Shown here: piece after piece, positions 1 through 5,618 of the stretch | How positions within the stretch are numbered: the stretch's first letter is position 1 | Layout: each line of letters opens with the position of its first letter | Assembly: GCA_947589375.1 (NCBI GenBank) | Contig: CANQAO010000069.1 | Span: 1 to 5,618 of the forward strand | Source: an uncultured Bacilli bacterium | GTDB taxonomy: Bacteria > Bacillota_I > Bacilli_A > RF39 > UBA660 | Length of the DNA: 5,618 nt | Direction of reading: 5' to 3' | Translations under genes and position numbers: made by a program | The notes under the pieces: model-generated | What the model was told of the DNA's origin: nothing | What the model saw: the letters and a program-made list of their open reading frames with translations, nothing else | The model's database searches: none

Positions 1-982
1 ATAGATGCGGCACTTTAGTATTCTCCCCTATTTGGGCATTTTTGATTTCGGTAAAGCTACCTATTTTCACATTATCCGCTAAAACGCATTTTTCTCTAAT
101 ATAAGCATTCGGACCAATATTGCAATTTTCCCCAATTTTAACACCACTTTTAATGGTGGTATTTGGATGAATAATGGTATCAGTGCCAATTTCGACATCG
201 TCATATATATAGGTATTATCCGCGTCTTCGATAATAACTCCATTTTGCATATGCATGTTATTAATGCGTCTTTTTAATATATTAGTTAAATATTCTAACT
301 GCTGTTTATCATTAACACCTAAAATTTCCGTATTATCATCCACAGTAACCGCACCGATTTTTAAACCTTTATCATGCATAATTTTAATAACTGAAGTTAA
401 ATAATATTCATGTTGATTATTATTGGGGGTAATTTCAGTTAAGGCTTCTAAAAGCTTTTGAATATCAAACACATAAATACCAGAATTTATTTCTTGAATA
501 TTCTTTTCCCTTTCACTAGCGTCTTTTTCTTCGATAATATCTTCTACATAGCCATTATTATCTCGCACAATACGGCCATAGCCATAAGGATTATCATAAA
601 TAGCTGTAAGTATTGTGGCGTCATTTGTACTTTCATTTAATAGCGTTAAAATAGTTTCGCTTCTTAATAAAGGAACATCACCAGATAAAATAATAACTTT
701 GCCTTCTTTATTTTGTAAATACTCTTTAGCCTGCATCACGGCATGACCAGTACCTAACATTTCTTCTTGATAAGCATATTTTACGCGGTCTTTTAAAACA
801 GCGATAACTTCTTCTTTTTTATGACCGACAATTGCAATGATATCATCGATATTAGCTTTTTCGGCCGTATCCACTACTCTCTCAATTAAAGTTTTGCCAT
901 ATATTTCATGAACTAATTTTGATTTATGAGATTTCATACGGGTACCTTTACCAGCCGCTAAAATTAATGCCATGGTTCTCAT
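1..982 (-). CDS. glmU: GlmU, bifunctional UDP-GlcNAc pyrophosphorylase / glucosamine-1-phosphate N-acetyltransferase (C-terminus cut off)
   Basis: This cytoplasmic enzyme acetylates glucosamine-1-phosphate with acetyl-CoA and then joins the product to UTP, giving UDP-GlcNAc for peptidoglycan and other glycans. The 327 visible residues hold the whole uridylyltransferase domain: the nucleotide-binding motif LAAGKGTRM at 8-16, Lys22, LGTGHAV at 76-82, SGDVPLL at 100-106 (Asp102 is the expected metal ligand), GYGRIVR at 134-140, EEKDAS at 151-156 and NSGIYVF at 166-172 (Asn166, second metal ligand). From about residue 250 hexapeptide repeats of the left-handed beta-helix acetyltransferase domain begin, with Arg296, Lys314 and the probable catalytic His326 (equivalent to E. 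coli His363). The family is about 455 residues long, so about 130 are missing beyond the left edge. ATG at 982 is chosen because AAGGAAG lies 7 bases upstream and the N-terminus then aligns with the family; an in-frame ATG three codons later (973) is too far from that site. Leucine is TTA in 21 of 25 cases. Confidence 0.96.
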   Translation of the reverse strand, partial: MRTMALILAAGKGTRMKSHKSKLVHEIYGKTLIERVVDTAEKANIDDIIAIVGHKKEEVIAVLKDRVKYAYQEEMLGTGHAVMQAKEYLQNKEGKVIILSGDVPLLRSETILTLLNESTNDATILTAIYDNPYGYGRIVRDNNGYVEDIIEEKDASEREKNIQEINSGIYVFDIQKLLEALTEITPNNNQHEYYLTSVIKIMHDKGLKIGAVTVDDNTEILGVNDKQQLEYLTNILKRRINNMHMQNGVIIEDADNTYIYDDVEIGTDTIIHPNTTIKSGVKIGENCNIGPNAYIREKCVLADNVKIGSFTEIKNAQIGENTKVPHL

Positions 983-989
983 CTAATCA

Positions 990-996
990 CTTCCTT
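990..996 (-). promoter_or_regulatory. Ribosome binding site of glmU
   Basis: AAGGAAG on the minus strand ends 7 bases before the ATG at 982. It selects that ATG over the in-frame ATG at 973, which would be 16 bases away. Confidence 0.75.
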
Positions 997-1020
997 AGCT
1001 ATTATAGATATAGTTTACAG

Positions 1021-1027
1021 CTCCTTT
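1021..1027 (-). promoter_or_regulatory. Orphan Shine-Dalgarno sequence AAAGGAG
   Basis: A perfect AAAGGAG begins 6 bases after the stop codon of the 167-residue gene, where the ribosome site of a closely coupled next gene would lie. No ATG, GTG or TTG follows at usable distance; the only candidate, CTG, is followed at once by TAA. The glmU start is 38 bases downstream and has its own site. The element may be a vestige of a lost gene or junction, a ribosome standby site, or chance in purine-rich sequence. That it matches the anti-Shine-Dalgarno is seen; any function is not shown. Confidence 0.35.
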
Positions 1028-1033
1028 ATTTTT

Positions 1034-1537
1034 TTATGGTAAATAAACACCTCTTATATATATAAATGGTTTTCTATATAGTTCTACTTCCGAATATACT
1101 TTTTTAGTTCCAGGCTGCGCTCGATATTTAGCTCTATAAATACATTTTTGATAAAAGACTGGTCCTACACCATATTCATTTTGAGTTTTTTTCAATATAG
1201 AAGCAAGTTCTTTTTCTAATTTTTTATAAGCAAAAGACGAAGGAATTTTATATTGCCGTCTATATTTAAGCACAAAACTCGCGAGTAAAAATTCAAAATG
1301 ATCAGATAACTCACGAAATTGTTCATCTTGTTCACGTAATAACAGAGCTTTTTCAAGTTTTAGCTTTTCTTTTTCACATGCCTTTTCAGCCCGCTTTTTG
1401 GCGGCTATATAACCATAGTTTGGTTCAACATAATCTTCAAGATCATCAACTGGACCTACACGTCCAGCATTTTGAATTGATACACAAGCTGAGCGCAAAT
1501 GCTCAGGTATTTCATCTGAATATCGCATATCTGCCAT
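1034..1537 (-). CDS. Uncharacterised 167-residue basic, helix-rich protein
   Basis: I do not recognise this protein. ATG at 1537 has AAAGGA 8 bases upstream, and the frame runs open to TAA, so it looks like a real gene. No signal peptide or membrane segment is evident, so it is probably cytoplasmic. Residues 1-40 are mixed and acidic towards the end (DDLEDY at 31-36). Residues about 44-97 look like long charged helices, very rich in Lys and Glu and then more hydrophobic (FEFLLASFVL at 81-90). A second helix spans about 99-119. The tail, 122-167, is rich in Tyr, Arg and Lys and looks beta-like, which could suit nucleic-acid or partner binding, but this is only a guess from composition. Its two cysteines in the first half (18, 54) and one at 132 form no metal motif. 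Codon use differs from its neighbours: leucine is TTA in only 6 of 16 cases, and CTC, CTG and CGG also occur. It lies between smc and glmU in the same direction. It could be lineage-specific or acquired. Confidence 0.8.
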   Translation of the reverse strand: MADMRYSDEIPEHLRSACVSIQNAGRVGPVDDLEDYVEPNYGYIAAKKRAEKACEKEKLKLEKALLLREQDEQFRELSDHFEFLLASFVLKYRRQYKIPSSFAYKKLEKELASILKKTQNEYGVGPVFYQKCIYRAKYRAQPGTKKVYSEVELYRKPFIYIRGVYLP

Positions 1538-1545
1538 AAGCTCAT

Positions 1546-1551
1546 TCCTTT
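1546..1551 (-). promoter_or_regulatory. Ribosome binding site of the 167-residue gene
   Basis: AAAGGA on the minus strand lies 8 bases before the ATG at 1537. An ATG that overlaps the end of this site is out of frame and too close to be used, so the site supports the start at 1537. Confidence 0.7.
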
Positions 1552-1562
1552 CTATACCCCAT

Positions 1563-1568
1563 ATTATA
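1563..1568 (-). promoter_or_regulatory. Possible -10 box upstream of the 167-residue gene
   Basis: A perfect TATAAT on the minus strand lies inside the 14-base palindrome at 1561-1574, about 25 bases before the ATG at 1537. Upstream is an A-rich run, but no recognisable -35 box: at 16-17 base spacing the hexamers match TTGACA poorly. The gene may have a weak promoter of its own as well as read-through from smc. In sequence this AT-rich a chance TATAAT is common, so confidence is low. Confidence 0.3.
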
Positions 1569-1593
1569 TAATATTTTTATTTTATTAGCAGTC

Positions 1594-4533
1594 TTAACCT
1601 ATTTCTTCTAGTTTAACACTAACTAGTTTACTAACTCCAGATTCTTGCATGGTAATGCCATATAAGACATCAGCATATTCCATGGTTTTCTTTTTATGAG
1701 TAATTAAAATAAATTGTGATTTATCTTTAAGATTTTTAACATACTGTCCAAAGGTATCAACATTAACCTCATCTAAAGCGGCTTCGACCTCATCTAAAAT
1801 ACAGAATGGTGCGGGTCTTGATTTGATAATGGCAAATAGTAAGCTAATAGCCGTTAAAGTCTTTTCGCCACCAGATAAAAGAGAAATACTGGTAAGTTTC
1901 TTTCCAGGTGGACTAGCTACTATCTCAATACCTGTTTCCAATAAATTATTAGGATCTGTAAGTTTTAAACTAGCTTTACCACCTTTAAATAATTCTCTAA
2001 AAGTCGCTTCAAAATTATCATTAATGGTTTTAAATGCGGTATTAAATTCTTTGACCATCACTTTATCCATTTCCTCGATAATTTCTAGTAAAGTATTTTC
2101 CGCTTTATTTAAATCAGTTACTTGATTTAATAAAAATTCATATCTAGTACTTACCCTATCATATTCGTCAGGAGCGGCTAAATTGACAATACCGATTTCT
2201 TTAATTTTACGTCTTAAAGAATTAACCGTTGTTTTAGCAATATTATATTCGATATCTAATTTATAGTTTTCTAAAGCCTTTTCATAAGTCATACTATAAC
2301 TTTCACTTAACATATTAAGTAAGTTATCTAATTTAACATCTAAGCGGTTAACACTAATTTCTAAATTTTTAAGTTCTTCGGTTTTTTGTGAATAAGCACT
2401 ATTTTCTTTTTTAACTGAAATTTCATAATCTTCTAATGCTTCGGCTAAATCATTTTTCTCTTTAGTAAGCCTTTCTAATTCTTTCGTCATTGCTTCTTTT
2501 TGACGAACTGCTTCATAGTACTGACTAATGATTTCTTCTTCTTCTTTAGATAAAGCGCCTTCGATAATATTGGTGGTGCCTTCGATATCTAATTTTATCT
2601 TTTCTAAATTATCTTTAAGCACTCTAATTTGATTAGTTTTGGCCTTAATGCTTTCATCAGTAAGTAATTTATCTTTATCTAATAAATATTTTTTATCTTC
2701 TATTGATTTTAAATTATAGTCAATTTCATTGATTTTATTTTCATGTTCTTTAATATTATCTAGATTTTTCTCTAAGTCTTTTAAAGTTACTTCTAAATCA
2801 TATTTATCACTAATTACATTACGATTTTTGATTTGTTTGCCGCCAGTCATCGAACCGCCAACATGAATAACATTACCATCAATGGTGACAATACGATAGC
2901 GATAATTAATTTTTTTACTGAGTTTAATGGCATCCGTAATATTTTCAGTGACGATAATATTACCGAGCTGATTTAAAATAATATTCGCATATTTATCTTC
3001 ATATTTCACTAAGTCGCTGGCTATTTTACTAAAATATGGTTCACTTTTCATAATATCTAAAGTTTCACTATCAATTTGTTTTGGTTTAATGATATTAAGT
3101 GGGAAAAAGGTTGCGCGTCCAATTTCTTTAATCGAATTAATCGCTTCTTTCGCTAAAGTTTCGTTATCGACAATGATATTATTGGTACTAAAACCTAAAG
3201 CCACCGAAATAGCTAAAGTATATTTAGAATCAGTTTCAATTAAATTACCTAAAACATTATGAATTCCTTTTAATTTAGGATTATTTAAAACACTTTTAAC
3301 GGCAGTTGGTAATAAGCCCCCATTTTCGATACTATCTTTTAAATTTTCCGCCTTAATTTCTAAATTGTTTTTTTGTCTTAAAAGATTAGTAAGGGTATTT
3401 TCTAAAGTTTGTTTTTCCTCTTTAACTTTCGTAATATCTTTATTTAAGTTATTTATTTTTTCTTCTAAATTGGTGCCTTCTTTATTAATATTTATAATAT
3501 CCGTTTCTAAAGCAGTAATTTCATTTTTCGTAAGTTCTTCTTTTTCTTTAAGTTCCACTACCATATTATGGAGTTTAGTATCTTCAACTTCATATTTTTT
3601 GCGTTCGGTAATAATATCTTTACGACTATTTAATTTCTCTGCTTGGGTGGAATATTCTAAAATTTTATTTTGAGCTTCTTTAATTTTTTCGTAATTTTTA
3701 TTAATGTCATTTTTATATTTTTCAATTTTGGCTTCACTTTTATTAGAAGAAACCCCTAATTTTAAAAGCTCATTATTCAAAGCATCAATCCGCGCTTTTT
3801 CTTCTTGATACTGACGATTAAATTTAGTAATATCTTCGGTAATTAAAGCGATTTCAACTTTTTCTAATTGTTCTTTCGCTTCATTATATTCTAACGCTTT
3901 TTCTTTAGCTTCTTTTAAGGGTTCAATTTGGGGTTCTAGTTCATTAATGATGTCGTTTACTCTAGCTAAATTATTATGCGTTTTATCTAATTTACGAATA
4001 GCCTCTTCTTTTCTTCTTTTGTATTTTAAAACACCCGCCGCTTCTTCAAAAATTACTCGGCGATCAGTAGGTTTACTACTGATAACTTCGTCAATTTTAC
4101 CTTGAGAAATGATGTTAAAGCTTTCTTTAGCAATACCACTATCTAAAAGCAAATTCGTGATATCTTTTAAACGCACACGTTCATTGTTTAAAAAATATTC
4201 ATTGGTGCCATCTTTATATACGCGTCTTCTAATTGCGACTTCGTCATATTCTAAAGGTAAATATTTATCAGTATTATCAAATACTAACGTCACCGAAGCG
4301 GTGTTCATCGGATTACGGCTTTTACTACCAGAAAAAATGACGTCGGTCATGTTGCCTTCCCCACGTAGTGATTTAACTGATTGTTCACCTAAGACCCATC
4401 TAACAGCATCGACAACATTACTTTTACCTGAACCATTAGGTCCGACAATACCTGTAATACCATTCGTAAGCTCGATATCCGTTTTATCGGCAAATGATTT
4501 AAATCCTTGAGATTTTATTTCTTTTAAGTACAT
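1594..4533 (-). CDS. smc: Smc, chromosome segregation/condensin ATPase (complete, 979 residues)
   Basis: Smc dimerises and, with kleisin ScpA and ScpB, forms an ATP-driven ring that organises and helps segregate the chromosome. All parts are visible. The N-terminal head carries the Walker A motif GPNGSGKSN at 31-39 (Lys37), SLRGEG at 55-60 with Arg57, the Q-loop ISQGKIDE at 142-149 and FEEAAGVLKYK at 162-172. A coiled coil runs to about 415, the hinge spans about 420-565 (ending in GGSMTGG), and a second coil returns to NLAAPDEYD near 784. The C-terminal head has the ABC signature LLSGGEK at 885-891, Walker B ILDEVEAALDE at 912-922 (catalytic Glu915) and the H-loop THKKKTME from 945. The family is usually near 1,150-1,190 residues; both coils are short here, while heads and hinge are intact, so this is not a broken gene. 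ATG at 4533 is chosen for its ribosome site and because the protein then begins MYLKEIKSQGFKSF, as the family does. The open frame extends 46 codons upstream, but across the terminator and into cls. The usual Bacilli neighbours rnc and ftsY are not adjacent. Confidence 0.98.
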   Translation of the reverse strand: MYLKEIKSQGFKSFADKTDIELTNGITGIVGPNGSGKSNVVDAVRWVLGEQSVKSLRGEGNMTDVIFSGSKSRNPMNTASVTLVFDNTDKYLPLEYDEVAIRRRVYKDGTNEYFLNNERVRLKDITNLLLDSGIAKESFNIISQGKIDEVISSKPTDRRVIFEEAAGVLKYKRRKEEAIRKLDKTHNNLARVNDIINELEPQIEPLKEAKEKALEYNEAKEQLEKVEIALITEDITKFNRQYQEEKARIDALNNELLKLGVSSNKSEAKIEKYKNDINKNYEKIKEAQNKILEYSTQAEKLNSRKDIITERKKYEVEDTKLHNMVVELKEKEELTKNEITALETDIININKEGTNLEEKINNLNKDITKVKEEKQTLENTLTNLLRQKNNLEIKAENLKDSIENGGLLPTAVKSVLNNPKLKGIHNVLGNLIETDSKYTLAISVALGFSTNNIIVDNETLAKEAINSIKEIGRATFFPLNIIKPKQIDSETLDIMKSEPYFSKIASDLVKYEDKYANIILNQLGNIIVTENITDAIKLSKKINYRYRIVTIDGNVIHVGGSMTGGKQIKNRNVISDKYDLEVTLKDLEKNLDNIKEHENKINEIDYNLKSIEDKKYLLDKDKLLTDESIKAKTNQIRVLKDNLEKIKLDIEGTTNIIEGALSKEEEEIISQYYEAVRQKEAMTKELERLTKEKNDLAEALEDYEISVKKENSAYSQKTEELKNLEISVNRLDVKLDNLLNMLSESYSMTYEKALENYKLDIEYNIAKTTVNSLRRKIKEIGIVNLAAPDEYDRVSTRYEFLLNQVTDLNKAENTLLEIIEEMDKVMVKEFNTAFKTINDNFEATFRELFKGGKASLKLTDPNNLLETGIEIVASPPGKKLTSISLLSGGEKTLTAISLLFAIIKSRPAPFCILDEVEAALDEVNVDTFGQYVKNLKDKSQFILITHKKKTMEYADVLYGITMQESGVSKLVSVKLEEIG

Positions 4534-4537
4534 ATTA

Positions 4538-4545
4538 TCACCTTT
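4538..4545 (-). promoter_or_regulatory. Ribosome binding site of smc
   Basis: AAAGGTGA on the minus strand, with its GG core 7 bases before the ATG at 4533. It settles the start at 4533 against upstream in-frame ATGs at 4578 and 4671; the first of these lies in the terminator and the second inside cls. Confidence 0.75.
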
Positions 4546-4558
4546 TACACTAATTTTA

Positions 4559-4587
4559 ATTATAACAAAATTCGACATAAAAAACAA
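4559..4587 (-). promoter_or_regulatory. Probable smc promoter with extended -10 box
   Basis: On the minus strand a perfect TATAAT (4564-4559) is preceded by TGT, making the extended -10 form TGTTATAAT. Exactly 17 bases further upstream is TTGTTT (4587-4582), a partial match to TTGACA that keeps the TTG. Transcription would begin near 4552, leaving a leader of about 20 bases that contains the smc ribosome site. The -35 box lies within the distal arm of the terminator hairpin. This fits a housekeeping sigma-A promoter; no operator is apparent. Confidence 0.6.
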
Positions 4588-4607
4588 TTCTTCGGAATTG
4601 TTTTTTA
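4578..4607 (-). terminator. Intrinsic terminator after cls, symmetrical in both directions
   Basis: A 13-base-pair perfect inverted repeat (4578-4590 with 4595-4607) surrounds a 4-base loop. The core stem is CAATTC/GAATTG, flanked by six A on one side and six T on the other. On the minus strand it starts 24 bases after the cls stop and ends in a run of six U, as a Rho-independent terminator should. Because the A and T runs are symmetrical it could also stop plus-strand transcription. On that strand the loop is C(UUCG)G, a very stable tetraloop, whereas on the cls strand it is C(CGAA)G. Confidence 0.85.
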
Positions 4608-4631
4608 AGATAATATATATTTTTTCACTTT

Positions 4632-5618
4632 CTAAAATAATGGCGCGAATAATCTTAAAATAGCTTGCCATAAGGATTTGAAAAAACCACTTTTGACATC
4701 TTTATCATTTAACTTTTGACATGCCTTAAAGGTCATATCAAAGTCATTGAATATGGCTTTTATTTCCTTGACATTTTCCATATAAATACCATTTTCAAAA
4801 TGGAGATATAAACTTCGATAATCCATATTTATGGTACCGACTACAGCTCTAATATCATCGGATAAGAAAACCTTTGAATGGACAAAACCATCGGTGAATT
4901 TATAAATTTGAACCCCGTTATCGTGTAAGACTTTAAAAAATGAAGCGGTCTGTGTATAAACAATTTTTTTATCGGGAATGCCCGGAACTATAATTCTTAC
5001 ATCGACGCCTCTTTTAGCGGCCCTACAAAGAGCATTTACCATATCGGTATCGATGATCAAATATGGCGTCATAATATATAAATACTTTTTGGCACTATTA
5101 ATCATATTAATATAAACATCTTCGCCGATTAGATCTTTATGTAAGGGCGCTACCCCATAAGGAATTACATAACCATGGTTTTTTTCTATTTCTTTAAAAT
5201 CATATTTAAATTTACTAATATCTTTATCTTCATGTGTATTAGCATTCCAGAGGGTTAAAAACATGACAGTTAAATTCCAAATAGCATCGCCGACAATTTT
5301 AATGCCGTTATCTTTCCAGATGCCTAGTTTACTATTTACATTGATATATTCATCACTTAAGTTAACGCCACCTGAAAAAGCGACTTTTCCATCGATAATG
5401 GTCATTTTACGATGATCACGATTATTCATAAATATGCCTCTAAAAGGACTTAACTTATTAAAAGGAATGCATTTAATCCCATATGCAGCTAACTGTTTGG
5501 GATAACTAGTAGAAAGCATCGTTAAACTACCCATATCATCATATAAAATTCTCACGTCGACTCCATTAGCAGCTTTTTCTTTTAAAATTTCTAAAATACC
5601 ATTCCACATTTTACCTTC
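4632..5618 (-). CDS. cls: Cardiolipin synthase, phospholipase D family (N-terminus cut off)
   Basis: The enzyme makes cardiolipin at the cytoplasmic membrane; in bacteria of this type two phosphatidylglycerol molecules usually give cardiolipin plus glycerol. The frame is open to the right edge, so the first Met at 5609 is internal: it is preceded by Glu-Gly-Lys, giving the family motif EGKMW. About 328 of the usual 480-510 residues are present; the N-terminal membrane segments are missing. Counting from that Met, the first HKD motif is HRKMTIID at 66-73, followed by GGVNLSDEY at 80-88. The second is HSKVFLSD at 244-251, followed by GTINMDYRSLYLHFE at 258-272. Both catalytic His/Lys/Asp sets are intact, so the enzyme should be active. 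The C-terminus ends in a short amphipathic helix (about 308-325, ending FAPLF), as is typical of Firmicutes Cls. The stop is TAG, and a terminator follows 24 bases later, so cls probably ends its transcript here. The gene could be one of several cls copies, which cannot be judged from the window. Confidence 0.96.
   Translation of the reverse strand, partial: EGKMWNGILEILKEKAANGVDVRILYDDMGSLTMLSTSYPKQLAAYGIKCIPFNKLSPFRGIFMNNRDHRKMTIIDGKVAFSGGVNLSDEYINVNSKLGIWKDNGIKIVGDAIWNLTVMFLTLWNANTHEDKDISKFKYDFKEIEKNHGYVIPYGVAPLHKDLIGEDVYINMINSAKKYLYIMTPYLIIDTDMVNALCRAAKRGVDVRIIVPGIPDKKIVYTQTASFFKVLHDNGVQIYKFTDGFVHSKVFLSDDIRAVVGTINMDYRSLYLHFENGIYMENVKEIKAIFNDFDMTFKACQKLNDKDVKSGFFKSLWQAILRLFAPLF

Noticed and set aside
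458..640. A 60-codon plus-strand open frame.
   Set aside because: It lies opposite glmU, which is certain from its motifs, and its composition (Ile/Phe-rich) is that of an antisense shadow of AT-rich coding sequence.
1001..1006. A perfect TATAAT upstream of glmU on the minus strand.
   Set aside because: No -35 match exists at 16-18 bases, and transcription would start inside the glmU ribosome site, so a promoter here is unlikely.
983..1033. A possible terminator between the unknown gene and glmU, based on two AGCT copies.
   Set aside because: The inner bases do not pair continuously and no U run follows, so read-through into glmU is more likely.
1823..2125. A 100-codon plus-strand open frame.
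   Set aside because: It lies opposite the conserved C-terminal head of Smc and has no recognisable features.
3365..3673. A 102-codon plus-strand open frame rich in Phe, Leu and Ser, resembling a membrane protein.
   Set aside because: It is the antisense of the Smc coiled coil: Lys and Glu codons (AAA, GAA) read backwards give Phe and Ser/Leu codons, which mimics membrane segments.
4109..4510. A 133-codon plus-strand open frame.
   Set aside because: It lies opposite the N-terminal Smc head with its Walker A motif, with no supporting signals.
1594..4533. Possible internal deletion or frameshift making Smc short.
   Set aside because: The frame is continuous, all head and hinge motifs are present, and both arms are shortened by similar amounts, which fits a naturally short Smc.
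4534..4671. A 46-codon N-terminal extension of Smc, in frame and open.
   Set aside because: It runs through the terminator and promoter into cls coding sequence, has no family similarity, and the ATG at 4533 has a proper ribosome site and the family's usual N-terminus.

Overview
The window comes from a strongly AT-rich bacterium that uses the standard genetic code: tryptophans in smc and cls are TGG, and the visible stops are TAA or TAG. The best match is a low-GC member of the Bacilli, near the Erysipelotrichia/Mollicutes/RF39-type lineages. Three things point there: Firmicutes-type GlmU and cardiolipin synthase sequences, very strong use of the leucine codon TTA, and an Smc of only 979 residues, a length I remember as typical of mycoplasmas. 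The presence of GlmU implies UDP-GlcNAc synthesis, so a cell wall is likely but not proven. The lineage is an inference.

All four genes lie on the minus strand, so transcription runs from high to low coordinates. First comes cls (5618-4632), a cardiolipin synthase missing its N-terminus at the right edge. A 98-base gap follows with a hairpin terminator and a good promoter whose -35 box lies inside that hairpin. Next is smc (4533-1594), complete, encoding the chromosome-organising SMC ATPase. A 56-base gap leads to an unrecognised 167-residue gene (1537-1034), and a 51-base gap leads to glmU (982-1), cut off at the left edge just after its acetyltransferase catalytic histidine. No RNA gene, mobile element, CRISPR array or long repeat was seen, and no stretch over 300 bases lacks a gene.

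The three known genes are housekeeping: membrane lipid (cls), chromosome segregation (smc) and cell-wall precursor supply (glmU). They do not form one pathway. Transcription probably divides at the cls/smc gap; smc, the unknown gene and glmU may be co-transcribed, since no convincing terminator separates them.

No clear new biological system is visible. Worth a second look are the unknown 167-residue gene with codon use unlike its neighbours, the shortened Smc arms, the nested terminator/promoter upstream of smc, and an orphan Shine-Dalgarno sequence between the unknown gene and glmU.
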